The notes beneath the pieces are model-generated. The model was not told where the DNA came from, ran no database searches, and was given only the letters and a program-made list of their open reading frames with translations. DNA of 64,000 nt from Myxococcales bacterium (lineage in GTDB: Bacteria > Myxococcota_A > Bradymonadia > UBA7976 > UBA1532). The DNA is taken from positions 682,001-746,000 of the forward strand of contig JACKDP010000001.1 in the NCBI GenBank assembly GCA_020633435.1, written 5' to 3'. Numbering within the stretch: the stretch's first letter is position 1; each line of letters begins with the position of its first letter. Position numbers and translations under genes: made by a program. Shown here in pieces: positions 37,420-45,993 of the stretch.

Positions 37420-38775
37420 TCAGTACAGACCGATCAGGTGGAGGAAGACGGCGACGACGGCCACCGGGACGACGAAGCGCAGGACGAGGAGCCAGCCCAG
37501 GTAGAGCCGCCCCCAGGCGGTCTGCTCGCCGAACTCGACGCGGCGCGCCGCGTCCCCGACGCGCCAGGCGGCGAAGAGCGCGATGCCCAGGCCCCCGAGC
37601 GGCAGCAGCCAGTTGCTCGCGATGTAGTCGAACAGGTCGAACCAGTTCTTGCCGAAGACGCCCTCGAACGACTTGCCGAAGAGCTCGGTGCCGCCCGAGA
37701 GGGCTGACGGGATGCCCAGCACGAGGATGGCCCCGCCGGTCACGCCCACCGCCTTGCCGCGGCTCCAGCCCTTCTCGTCGATGAAGTAGGCGGCGGCCAC
37801 CTCGAGCAGCGAGATGGCGCTGGTCAGGGCGGCGAACGTCAGCAGGGCGAAGAAGACGACCGACAGGAAGAGGCCGCCGGGCACCTGGGCCAGCGCCACC
37901 GGGATGTTCATGAACACCAGGCCGGGGCCGGCGCTGGGCTCCATGCCGAAGGTGAAGGTGATGGGGAAGAGCACCATGCAGGCCATGAGGGCGATGGCGG
38001 TGTCGAGCAGCGTGATGGCCGCCGAGGCCGTCACGATGTCATCCTTCTTCGACAGATAGGAGCCATAGGTGAGCATGGCGCCCATGCCCAGGCTGAGGGT
38101 GAAGAAGGAGTGCCCCAGCGCCTCCAGGACGCCCGCCGGCTTCAGCTTGTCGGCGTGGAGGCCGAACACGAAGTCGAGCGCCTTGCCGAAGCCGTCCATC
38201 GAGGCCGCCTGCACCAGCAGGCCCAGCATCATCACGAAGAGCATGGGCATGAGGATGCGCGACCAGCGCTCCACCCCCTTCTGCACGCCCCCCAGGACGA
38301 TGAAGACGGTCAGGCCCATGAAGAGGCCGTGCCAGAGCAGGTTGGTGCCCGGATCCGCGTACATGGCGCCGAAGAGGCCGGGCACCTGATCCGCCGGCGT
38401 GTCCGCGAAGACGCCCGTGGCCGCGAGGCGGATGTAGTTCATCGCCCAGCCGGCGACGACGCTGTAGTAGGACAGGATGATGAAGGCGGCGACGACGCCC
38501 ATCCAGCCGATGCCGACCCACAGGCTGCCCTTGCCCGACAGATCCCGGAAGGCCCCCACCGGCGACTTCTGGGTCATGCGGCCCAGCATCACCTCGGCGA
38601 TCATGATCGGCAGGCCGACGGCGAGGATGCAGAGCAGGTAGATGAGGACGAACCAGCCGCCGCCGTTGGCCCCGGTGATGTAGGGGAACTTCCAGATGTT
38701 CCCCAGGCCCACCGCCGAGCCGGCGGCGGCCAGGATGAAGCCGAGGCGCGAGCCCCACTGGCCGCGAGTCGCCAT
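37420..38775 (-). CDS. Neurotransmitter:sodium symporter (NSS/SNF) family transporter
   Basis: A 451-residue LeuT-fold symporter with 11-12 spans. Span 1 carries the family hallmark FILAAAGSAVGLGNIWKFPY with the unwound GLGNIW ion/substrate site. Span 6 (FFTLSLGMGAMLTYGSYL) and span 8 (FAALTSAISLLEV) are also recognisable. Bacterial NSS proteins import amino acids such as Leu, Trp, Tyr or Ala with Na+. The ATG at 38775 is preceded by AGGAGGG. It lies between pectate lyase and the AGCS gene, giving two Na+-coupled amino acid transporters in tandem. Confidence 0.95.
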   Translation of the reverse strand: MATRGQWGSRLGFILAAAGSAVGLGNIWKFPYITGANGGGWFVLIYLLCILAVGLPIMIAEVMLGRMTQKSPVGAFRDLSGKGSLWVGIGWMGVVAAFIILSYYSVVAGWAMNYIRLAATGVFADTPADQVPGLFGAMYADPGTNLLWHGLFMGLTVFIVLGGVQKGVERWSRILMPMLFVMMLGLLVQAASMDGFGKALDFVFGLHADKLKPAGVLEALGHSFFTLSLGMGAMLTYGSYLSKKDDIVTASAAITLLDTAIALMACMVLFPITFTFGMEPSAGPGLVFMNIPVALAQVPGGLFLSVVFFALLTFAALTSAISLLEVAAAYFIDEKGWSRGKAVGVTGGAILVLGIPSALSGGTELFGKSFEGVFGKNWFDLFDYIASNWLLPLGGLGIALFAAWRVGDAARRVEFGEQTAWGRLYLGWLLVLRFVVPVAVVAVFLHLIGLY

Positions 38776-38841
38776 GCCGTCCCTCCTGATCACACCCGAG
38801 GGATGTACCCGGTCCGGCTCAGGATGTCCACGACCGGGGCG

Positions 38842-40428
38842 TCACTCGCGCCAGTCGACGCGGGGGCCGGCGCCGGCCCGGACGCGGGCCGCCAGGGCCT
38901 CGCCGGCGGCCTCCACCGGCGCCGCGTAGGGCGGATCGGGCACGCGCTCCGGGCCGTTGACCTGGATGACCCCCTGCCCGCCCACCACGTCGCCGACGCT
39001 GCGGACGAAGCCGGGGGCGTTGCCCTCCCCCGCCGACACGACGGCGAGCTGGCGGTTCACGGCCCAGTCGCCGTCGTCGCCGCAGGGGTTCATGTCATCG
39101 CAGGGGAGCACGCCGGGGATGCCGACACAGTCGTCGGCCGGGGCGAAGACGTTGGCCTCCGTCAGCATCCGCGCGCCGTCGTAGCTGCTCGCGCCGTACT
39201 GCCACCAGGCGTCCCAGACGTTGTTGTAGAGGTGGGCGATTCCGTAGTGAAAACGAGGGTTTCGTACGGTGGTGCGGTCGAAGTGGTTGTGGTGCCACGT
39301 CACGCGCATGCCGCCCGCCGGCTGCCCGCCCGCGTCCTGCCACGCCAGGGTGACCTTCTTGTGCGTGTGGAAGTGGCTCCACGAGATGGTGATGTCGGTG
39401 CCGCCGCGGATGTCCAGCAGGCCGTCGCCGCCGTCGAAGAGTTCGCAGTGGTGAATCCAGATGTCCCGCGTCGTGAAGTCCCCCGGCGCGGCGCCGCCCG
39501 GGCCGCGGATGAGGAGGCCGTCGCCGTCCTGGCCGCAGGCCTCCTCCCCCCGGCGGATGGAGCGGGTGATGCTCACGTCGGCGATGATGACATCCCGGAT
39601 GCCTTGCAGGCGCCAGGTGCCATCCACCACCACCGCCCGGCCGCGGCCGTCCACCGTCTTGCGGCCGCCGAGGCGCACCTCGGCGTCCCACGTGATGCGG
39701 CCGTCCACCTCGAAGACGATCCACCAGGGCGTCGCGTCCTCCAGGGCGGCGCGCAGCGAGCCCGCCCCGCCGTCGCGCAGCGTCGTCACCCGGTAGACGC
39801 GGCCGGGATCGCCGCCGCGAGCCGACGCCCCGAAGCCCTGCCGCTCGGCCAGCAGCGAGGCGAAGCGGTCGCCGGCGGGGGGCGGGGGCGGATCCACGGC
39901 GGGCCCGGCGCAGACGCAGTAGTCCGACTGGTGCCCGCTGTCGCAGGCCACGGGCGGCCGGGCCTCGTCGGGGGCGCAGGCGTCGGGCACGTCCTCGAAC
40001 GCCCCGGCGCAGGCCAGCCCGGCCCGGGCGCAGACCGCGGTGCAGCCGCTCCGATCGTCGAAGACGGCCTCGCAGCCGGTGGGCGTCGCGGCGCAGACGG
40101 TGTGGCCGGCCGCCGCGATGGGCGCGCAGTCGACGGGGGGCGCGGCGGCGTCGGCCTCGGGGATCGGCGCCGCGTCCGTGGGGGCCGCGTCTGCAAGGGC
40201 CGCGTCGGCGTCCCGGCCGGCGTCCGCGTTCGAGGTGGCGGCGTCGGCCACCGGGGGCGCCGCGTCGCGCGGGTGGACGTGGGCGTCCGCCCCCACCGCG
40301 TCGGGCGGGGGCGCGTCGGCCCCCCCGGCCGCGTCGGGCGCCGGGCCGCCCCGATCGACCACGAAGTCTTCGTTGGTGGCCTCGCTACACCCCGCGAGCA
40401 CCACGGCGACCAGCATCCACGCGCGCAT
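38842..40428 (-). CDS. Pectate lyase-like (PL1) surface lipoprotein with Asp/Ala linker
   Basis: A 528-residue lipoprotein (lipobox VVLAGC). A low-complexity Asp/Ala/Pro segment at about 25-105 and a Cys-rich module (about 108-180) precede a right-handed beta-helix domain. That domain has pectate-lyase-superfamily motifs: DIWIHHCELFDGGDG (vWIDH-like), ITISWSHFHTHKKV, the MRVTWHHNHFDRTTVRNPRF segment with the catalytic RxPR arginine, and HLYNNVW. It would cleave polygalacturonate by beta-elimination at the cell surface. PL1 membership is clear, substrate is not. The ATG at 40428 has GGGGGGA upstream. The NSS and AGCS genes follow on the same strand. Confidence 0.88.
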   Translation of the reverse strand: MRAWMLVAVVLAGCSEATNEDFVVDRGGPAPDAAGGADAPPPDAVGADAHVHPRDAAPPVADAATSNADAGRDADAALADAAPTDAAPIPEADAAAPPVDCAPIAAAGHTVCAATPTGCEAVFDDRSGCTAVCARAGLACAGAFEDVPDACAPDEARPPVACDSGHQSDYCVCAGPAVDPPPPPAGDRFASLLAERQGFGASARGGDPGRVYRVTTLRDGGAGSLRAALEDATPWWIVFEVDGRITWDAEVRLGGRKTVDGRGRAVVVDGTWRLQGIRDVIIADVSITRSIRRGEEACGQDGDGLLIRGPGGAAPGDFTTRDIWIHHCELFDGGDGLLDIRGGTDITISWSHFHTHKKVTLAWQDAGGQPAGGMRVTWHHNHFDRTTVRNPRFHYGIAHLYNNVWDAWWQYGASSYDGARMLTEANVFAPADDCVGIPGVLPCDDMNPCGDDGDWAVNRQLAVVSAGEGNAPGFVRSVGDVVGGQGVIQVNGPERVPDPPYAAPVEAAGEALAARVRAGAGPRVDWRE

Positions 40429-40490
40429 CGGCGTCCCCCCGGCTGCCGCCAGCGTGCCCCATCGGGGCGCCGGGGGCCATGGGTTCGGCC

Positions 40491-42389
40491 TCAGGCCTTG
40501 CCGGCGAGGGCCCCCGTGCGCTCCAGGGCGGCGCGCAGGACGGCCTCGAGCAGCTCGGTGTACGACCAGCCCTGCATGGAGGCCATGAGGTTGAGCTTGC
40601 CGTCCCAGCACCAGCCCGGGTTGGGGTTGACCTCCAGCAGCTTGATGGTGCCGTCGGCGCCGGCGCGGAAGTCGAAGCGGGCGTAGTCGCGGCAGCCCAG
40701 GCGCTCGAACAGCCGGGCCGAGTGGTCCACGAGGCGCTGGCGCTCGACGTCGGGCAGGTCGGCCTCGACGTAGCGCAGGTGCTTCCAGTAGGGGCTGTCG
40801 GGCTCCCACTTGGACTCGTAGCCGAGGATCTGGGGCAGGTCGGCGGGCAGGGCCGAGTAGTCCACGGCCAGCACCGGCAGGGCCTGCAGCCCCTGGCCGG
40901 GGTTGCCCACCAGCGCCACGCTGTACTCGGCCCCCTCCAGGAACTCCTGGATGAGGATGGGCCGCCCGGGCAGCTCGCTGCGGATGGCGTCGAGGCGCTC
41001 CATGAGCTGGCGCTCGTCGTGGACGACCGACGCCGCGGTGATGCCCACGCTGGAGTCGCCGAAGTTGGGCTTGAGCAGCGCCGGGAAGACCGTCGGCAGC
41101 GTGGCGGACTGGTCGGACGGGTGGAACCACGTCTCGGCCGGCACCGGCACGTCGAGGGACTCGGCCAGGGCGCGCACCAGCGCCTTGTCGTAGCACATGC
41201 CCAGGCAGACGGGGCCAGCGCCCGAGTAGGGCACCCCGTACAGCTCCAGCAGGGCCGGCACGTGCAGCTCGCGGAAGGCGTCGTTGTGGAAGCCCTCGTC
41301 GCAGAAGTTCAAGACAAACCGGGGCTTGCGCTCTTCGAGCAGCTTCACGAGGCCCTTGTGGTCGTCGAAGTACTTGAACTCGAAGCCCTCGAGATCGGCC
41401 AGCGCGACCTTCAGGCGCTCGACCACCTCCAGGTCCTCGGGGTTGAACTTGCCGCCGAGCTTGATGGGATCGGGCAGGCGGGGGTCGCCCAGGAGCACCG
41501 TCACCTCGCCCTGCGCCTCGGGCTCGGGCACCACCACGCGCCGCGCCGGGCTGCGGCCCGTCAGCAGCATGCGCCGGGCCATCATGCCGAGGTCCTGGTT
41601 GCGATCCGACTCCGTCTCGATCCAGCCGTGGAAGGTGACGTCCTCGAAGCCGATGCGCACCAGCAGGGCCTGGATCTCGGGCAGGGTGTAGAGCCGCTCG
41701 GCGTAGAACTGGTCCGCCAGCACGCCCTTCTCGGCGTGGACGACGACCTCGCGGGAGATGAGGCGCGCGCGATCGGCGGCCAGGCTGCGCTCCCGGCAGA
41801 CGAAGTGGTTCTGGTCGATCCACTCCCAGGAGCGCGCCTCGAAGTGCCCGCGCGTCCACTCGCCGTCCACGATGTCGAGGACGACCTGCCCGCCGGGCTT
41901 GAGGGCCCGGAAGACGGAGCGCAGCACGGCCGCGTCGTCCTCCTCGCGCTCGAAGTAGCCGAAGGAGTTGCCCAGGATGCAGACGGCGTCGAAGGCGCCG
42001 GGGCCGCCAGGGATGCGGCGGGCGTCGCCCTCGTGGATGCGCACCTCCAGGCCCTCGGCCTGGGCGCGCTTGCGGGCGAGGCGCACGAGGTAGCGCGATC
42101 GGTCGAGGCCGGTGACGCGGCTGAACCCGCGCCGGGCCAGCTCCAGGACGTGGCGGCCCTGGCCGCAGCAGAGGTCGAGGACGCGCGCCTTGGTGTCCAG
42201 GCCGGTGACCTCGACGATGCGGGCCACCTCACCCCGGGTGAGGCGGTCGCTCTCCACCACGTCGCCGTCCGTCTTCAAGTACAGGGCGTTGAAGAGGGAC
42301 GACCACCAGTCATTGGGCAGGTGCCGCTCGAGATCCGGCACGGGACCAATGGTGCGGTGGAGGGGACGCTGCTTGGTGCGAGTGGACAT
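40491..42389 (-). CDS. Fusion of SAM-dependent methyltransferase and D-Ala-D-Ala ligase-type ATP-grasp
   Basis: A 632-residue two-domain protein. Residues about 1-270 are a class I methyltransferase: motif I VLDLCCGQGRHVLEL, the acidic end of beta-2 in GLDRSRY, motif IV FDAVCILGNSFGYF. Residues about 290-630 are an ATP-grasp ligase of the Ddl kind: NFCDEGFHNDAFRELHVPA, VPYSGAGPVCLGMCYDK, FPALLKPNFGDSSVGI, LIQEFLEGAEYSVAL and the metal-binding LLEVNPNPGW. Ddl-type ligases join a carboxylate to an amine through an acyl phosphate; the methyltransferase might act on the same product. The fused architecture suggests a tailoring pathway for a peptide or amino acid derivative, but no substrate can be named. 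It starts from ATG 42389, with a good promoter upstream. Confidence 0.88.
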   Translation of the reverse strand: MSTRTKQRPLHRTIGPVPDLERHLPNDWWSSLFNALYLKTDGDVVESDRLTRGEVARIVEVTGLDTKARVLDLCCGQGRHVLELARRGFSRVTGLDRSRYLVRLARKRAQAEGLEVRIHEGDARRIPGGPGAFDAVCILGNSFGYFEREEDDAAVLRSVFRALKPGGQVVLDIVDGEWTRGHFEARSWEWIDQNHFVCRERSLAADRARLISREVVVHAEKGVLADQFYAERLYTLPEIQALLVRIGFEDVTFHGWIETESDRNQDLGMMARRMLLTGRSPARRVVVPEPEAQGEVTVLLGDPRLPDPIKLGGKFNPEDLEVVERLKVALADLEGFEFKYFDDHKGLVKLLEERKPRFVLNFCDEGFHNDAFRELHVPALLELYGVPYSGAGPVCLGMCYDKALVRALAESLDVPVPAETWFHPSDQSATLPTVFPALLKPNFGDSSVGITAASVVHDERQLMERLDAIRSELPGRPILIQEFLEGAEYSVALVGNPGQGLQALPVLAVDYSALPADLPQILGYESKWEPDSPYWKHLRYVEADLPDVERQRLVDHSARLFERLGCRDYARFDFRAGADGTIKLLEVNPNPGWCWDGKLNLMASMQGWSYTELLEAVLRAALERTGALAGKA

Positions 42390-42452
42390 CGTTCTCCGCG
42401 TGGCTGGGCTTGAGGGGGCGCCCGCCCGGGCCCAGGGGGGGCAGGCGGGCGG

Positions 42453-42481
42453 ATTGTGGAACCTGTCGACCGGAGGTGCAA
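42453..42481 (-). promoter_or_regulatory. Promoter of the methyltransferase/ATP-grasp gene
   Basis: On the minus strand, TTGCAC, 17 nt, CACAAT. The transcript would have a GC-rich leader of about 57 nt containing CCCGCC...GGGCGGG, which could fold. Confidence 0.55.
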
Positions 42482-42495
42482 CACCACCATGAAAT

Positions 42496-43563
42496 CTAAG
42501 GCGATTCTGGTCGTTGCCCCCCGGCCCGTCTGGCCCATGATCCGGCCCGCGGGGGGGCGGCCTCCACCGTCATCGTCGGGGGCGTGACGGCCCGCAGCCA
42601 CTCGGCGCCGAGCCCGTCGACCTCGAGGTGCAGCACGGCGTCGGCCGGGGCCCGCGCGATCGCGGCCTCGGCGGCGTCGCGGCGGGCCTGGAGGGTGGCG
42701 CCGGCGAGGGCCTGGCGGAGCAGAGGGCGGGCGGGCAGCGGGTGACGATCGACCTGGACGAGGCGGCCGCCGCCGTCGCCCGGCGCCAGCGTGAGGCCCA
42801 GGCAGAGCTTCGGCTCCGGCGCCTCGGCGGGGCTCGTCCGCTCGACCGAGCCGGCGTAGACGACGGGGGCCGCGAGGGGGCGGCCGGCGAGGTCGTGCTC
42901 GATGATCTGGTGGCGGTGGATGTGCCCGGACAGGACGGCGGCGACGCCGGCGGGGACGTCCCGACCCCGGATGACGTCGGCGCCCTCGGTGAAGACGAAG
43001 TCGCGGCGGACGGGCGCGCGGCCGTCCAGATCGGGGCGCAGATCGCCGGCCCCCACCGCCACGCCCTCGACCGCGTGGTGCACGACCAGCAGGCGGACGT
43101 CGGCCGGCGTCTTGAGGAGGCCCGTGTCGGCCACGGCGGCGGAGAAGGCGCCGCGCACCTTGCGCACGTAGGGGAAGGCGCCGAGCGCGACGCGCATGCC
43201 CCGGATGGTGAGGGTGCGCGTCTCGGGGGCGTCGATGACGTGGATGCGCGGGTGGGCCGCGTACAGGGGCCGCGGCAGGGCGCCGCGCTCGTGGTTGCCC
43301 GCGACGACCAGCACCTCGACGCCCGCCTCGGCCAGGCGCCAGAGGGGCCGGAAGGCGTCGTCGACGAGGGCGTCGCGGGGATCGGGGCGGTCGAAGACGT
43401 CGCCCCCGTGGATCACGACGTCGACGCCCGTCGCCAGAGCGACGTCGGTCGCGCGCTCGTAGCAGGCCTGGAAGTCAGGGCCCCGGCGGCGCCGCTCGGT
43501 GCGCGGGCGGGCCGGCAGGTCGAAGCCGAGGTGGGTGTCTCCGAGGAGCAGGGCGCGCAACAT
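42496..43563 (-). CDS. SbcD-like metallophosphoesterase (DNA repair exonuclease family)
   Basis: A 355-residue calcineurin-type phosphoesterase. The five metal-binding motifs are in order: LGDTHLGFD, VIHGGDVFDR, VVAGNHERG, VVHHAVEG and LSGHIHRHQ, as in SbcD/Mre11 nucleases. The C-terminal 90 residues would be the capping domain. No SbcC-like ATPase gene is adjacent, so the call stops at family level. A LexA-type box sits directly upstream of the ATG at 43563, which supports a DNA-damage role. Downstream is the methyltransferase/ATP-grasp gene with its own promoter. Confidence 0.85.
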   Translation of the reverse strand: MLRALLLGDTHLGFDLPARPRTERRRRGPDFQACYERATDVALATGVDVVIHGGDVFDRPDPRDALVDDAFRPLWRLAEAGVEVLVVAGNHERGALPRPLYAAHPRIHVIDAPETRTLTIRGMRVALGAFPYVRKVRGAFSAAVADTGLLKTPADVRLLVVHHAVEGVAVGAGDLRPDLDGRAPVRRDFVFTEGADVIRGRDVPAGVAAVLSGHIHRHQIIEHDLAGRPLAAPVVYAGSVERTSPAEAPEPKLCLGLTLAPGDGGGRLVQVDRHPLPARPLLRQALAGATLQARRDAAEAAIARAPADAVLHLEVDGLGAEWLRAVTPPTMTVEAAPPRAGSWARRAGGQRPESP

Positions 43564-43580
43564 GCTGAACAGGCGTACAG
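43564..43580 (-). promoter_or_regulatory. LexA-type SOS box in front of the SbcD-like gene
   Basis: The minus strand reads CTGTACGCCTGTTCAGC, ending at the base before the ATG. It fits the general CTG-N10-CAG pattern and, at all 17 positions, the degenerate Myxococcus xanthus LexA box CTRHAMRYBYGTTCAGS as I remember it. Binding here would block initiation of transcription or of the first ribosome. Confidence 0.55.
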
Positions 43581-43607
43581 CATTCAGACGCCTCGCGCAA
43601 GGGCGGG

Positions 43608-44957
43608 TCAGCCCTCCTCGTCGCCGTCGACGAAGGGGTTGGCCTTGCCCTTGAACTGCAGGCGGACGGGGGTGCCCTCGAGCGGGAAGGCCTCGCGCAG
43701 CTGGTTGAGCAGGTAGCGCTGGTAGCTGAAGTGCACGCCCTCGGGCTCGTTGGTCGAGATCATGATGGTGGGCGGCGCCACCCGGGGCTGGGTAGCGTAG
43801 TAGAGGCGGACGGGCCGGCCCCGGGCCACCGGCGGGTGGTGGGCGGCCGTGGCCTCCTGCAGCCAGCGGTTCAGCGGGCCGGTCGGGATGCGCAGCAGGT
43901 GCGCCTCGCGCGCCGCGTCGACCGTGGCCATCAGCTTGTGGACGCGCTGGCCGGTGAGGCCCGAGGTGAAGAGGATGGGCGCGTACGTCACGAAGGGCAG
44001 CCGCTGGGTGATCTGCTCGACGAAGAGCTTCGCCGTCTTCTCATCCTTCTCGATGGCGTCCCACTTGTTCACCACCAGGACGAGGGCGCGGCCCTTCTCC
44101 ATGGTGTAGCCGGCGATGCGCGCGTCCTGCTCGGTGGCGCCCTCGGTGGCGTCCAGCAGCAGCACCGCCACATGGCAGCGATCGATGGCCTGCAGCGTGC
44201 GGACGACGCTGAAGCCCTCGCTGGAGCGGCGGTCGATGCGGTTCTTCTTGCGCAGCCCCGCGGTGTCCACCAGCAGGTACTCGCGATCGCCCACGTAGAG
44301 CGGGCTGTCGACGGCGTCGCGGGTGGTGCCCGCCTCCGCGTCGACGATCATGCGCTCCTCGCCGAGCAGGCGGTTGGCCAGCGTCGACTTGCCGACGTTC
44401 GGGCGGCCGACGAGGGCCACGCGGGTGACGCGGCCCTCCTCGTCCTCGTCCTCGTCGTCGGCCTCGGGGAACATCGACACCGCGGCGTCGAGCAGGAAGT
44501 TCACGGTGCGCCCGTGCTCCGCCGAGATGCCGAACAGGTGCTCGATGCCCAGGGCGTAGAACTCGGCGACGAGATCGTCCTGGCGCTGGCCGTCGATCTT
44601 GTTCACCGCGCAGATCACCCGGTCCTTGGCGCGGCGCAGGATGCCGGCGACCTCGTGATCGGCGGGGATGAGGCCCTCCTTGCCGTCCGTCACGAAGATG
44701 ACGACGTCGGCCTGCTCGATGGCGGCCATGGCCTGGCGGCGCATGGCGGCGAGGATGCCCTCCTCGGCCCGGGGCTCGAACCCGCCGGTGTCGACGACCA
44801 TGAAGTCGCGGCCGGCCCAGTGGGACTCGCCGTAGTGGCGGTCGCGGGTGACGCCCGGGGTGTCCAGGACGATGGCCCGCCGCTCGCCGATGAGGCGGTT
44901 GAACAGCGTCGACTTGCCCACGTTGGGGCGGCCCACGAGGGCGACGAGCGGCTTCAT
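43608..44957 (-). CDS. der: GTPase Der (EngA), ribosome biogenesis
   Basis: A 449-residue protein with two tandem GTPase domains and a C-terminal KH-like domain, required for 50S subunit assembly. Each domain has GRPNVGKSTL (G1), DTGG or DTAG (G3) and NK.D/NKWD (G4: VNKIDG, VNKWDA). The acidic linker EADDEDEDEEG separates the domains. The KH-like end has PVRLYYATQPRVAPPTI. The ATG at 44957 overlaps the era stop (ATGA), so era-der are translationally coupled, an uncommon direct pairing of two ribosome-assembly GTPases. Confidence 0.97.
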   Translation of the reverse strand: MKPLVALVGRPNVGKSTLFNRLIGERRAIVLDTPGVTRDRHYGESHWAGRDFMVVDTGGFEPRAEEGILAAMRRQAMAAIEQADVVIFVTDGKEGLIPADHEVAGILRRAKDRVICAVNKIDGQRQDDLVAEFYALGIEHLFGISAEHGRTVNFLLDAAVSMFPEADDEDEDEEGRVTRVALVGRPNVGKSTLANRLLGEERMIVDAEAGTTRDAVDSPLYVGDREYLLVDTAGLRKKNRIDRRSSEGFSVVRTLQAIDRCHVAVLLLDATEGATEQDARIAGYTMEKGRALVLVVNKWDAIEKDEKTAKLFVEQITQRLPFVTYAPILFTSGLTGQRVHKLMATVDAAREAHLLRIPTGPLNRWLQEATAAHHPPVARGRPVRLYYATQPRVAPPTIMISTNEPEGVHFSYQRYLLNQLREAFPLEGTPVRLQFKGKANPFVDGDEEG

Positions 44958-45886
44958 GGCTTGGCGTATCCCAGTCGCTTGAGCGCCCCCGGCGAGCGCG
45001 TCCAGCCCTTGTCCACCCGCACGAAGAGGGACAGGTGCACCCGGGTGTCGAGGAGCCGCTCCAGGTCGAGGCGCGCCGACGTGCCGATCTGCTTGAGCAT
45101 CTGGCCCCCGCGGCCGATGACGATGGCCTTCTGGGACTCCCGCTCGACGTGGATGACCGCGGCGATCTCCGTCACGCCGTCCTCGGCCCGGTCGCGCCAC
45201 GACTCGATGGTCACGGCCACCGAGTAGGGCAGCTCCTGGCCGAGCTGCCGAAACAGCTTCTCGCGCACCAGCTCGGCAGCGAAGAAGCGCTCAGGCAGCT
45301 CCGTGAGGGTGTCCTCGGGGTACAGCGCGGGGCCCGGGGGCATGGCGCCGGCGAGCACGCCCACCAGGCGGTCGACGCCGTCGCCCTTCAGGGCGCTCAC
45401 GGGCACGATGGCCTCGAAGTCGTGCTCGGTGCGCCAGGCGTCGATGACCGGCAGCACCTGCTCGCGGGGGAGCTGGTCGATCTTGTTGATGACCAGGAAC
45501 ACCTTCTTGCCCGCCTGGCCCGCGAGCGTCAGCAGCTCCCGGGCGGTGGGGCTGATGCCCACGGCCCCGTCGCGCCCGACCCCGGCCTCCACGATGAGCG
45601 CCACGGCGTCGGTGTCGCCGATGGAGCCCGTGGCCACGTCGACCATGTGCTGGTTGAGGGCGCGGGAGGCGTGGTGCACACCCGGCGTGTCGATGAAGAT
45701 GATCTGCGCGTTCGGCCGGGTCAGGATGCCCGGGATGCGGTTGCGCGTCGTCTGCGGACGGCTGGACGTGATGGCCAGCTTCTGGCCGAGGATGCGATTG
45801 AGCAGCGTCGACTTGCCGACATTGGGCTGGCCGATCAGCGTCACGAAGCCGCAGTGAAACTCGGGGGCCGACACGGCGTACTCCAT
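44954..45886 (-). CDS. era: GTPase Era, 16S rRNA maturation
   Basis: A 310-residue GTPase binding the 3' end of 16S rRNA. G1 is GQPNVGKSTLLN, G2 SSRPQTTRNRI, G3 DTPGVHH, G4 NKID, and the G5 region is PVSALKGDG. The C-terminal KH domain contains VIGRGGQMLKQIG. Length and order are normal. The ATG is at 45886. It is preceded by its own promoter, which overlaps that of the divergent glutaredoxin lipoprotein, and is followed by der with an ATGA overlap. Confidence 0.97.
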   Translation of the reverse strand: MEYAVSAPEFHCGFVTLIGQPNVGKSTLLNRILGQKLAITSSRPQTTRNRIPGILTRPNAQIIFIDTPGVHHASRALNQHMVDVATGSIGDTDAVALIVEAGVGRDGAVGISPTARELLTLAGQAGKKVFLVINKIDQLPREQVLPVIDAWRTEHDFEAIVPVSALKGDGVDRLVGVLAGAMPPGPALYPEDTLTELPERFFAAELVREKLFRQLGQELPYSVAVTIESWRDRAEDGVTEIAAVIHVERESQKAIVIGRGGQMLKQIGTSARLDLERLLDTRVHLSLFVRVDKGWTRSPGALKRLGYAKP

Positions 45887-45906
45887 CGCGGGCCTGAGGG
45901 CGCAGC

Positions 45907-45954
45907 AGGGTAGCAGCCCGAGGCCGTTGCGACAAGCGGCGCACTGCTTACAAT
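45907..45954. promoter_or_regulatory. Overlapping divergent promoters: era (minus) and glutaredoxin lipoprotein (plus)
   Basis: Plus: TTGCGA (45927-45932), 16 nt, TACAAT (45949-45954). Minus: TTGTCG (45930-45935), 17 nt, TACCCT (45907-45912). The two -35 boxes share bases 45930-45932, so polymerase can hold only one at a time. Confidence 0.6.
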
Positions 45955-45993
45955 GGGCGCCGTCCTCCGCAGGCCGGACGGGAGGGAAGGACG

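Noticed and set aside
38842..41859. Reading the pectate lyase as a 1,005-residue protein
   Set aside because: The extra N-terminus is out-of-frame antisense-like Arg/Pro text inside the methyltransferase gene; lipobox and ribosome site fix the start at 40428.
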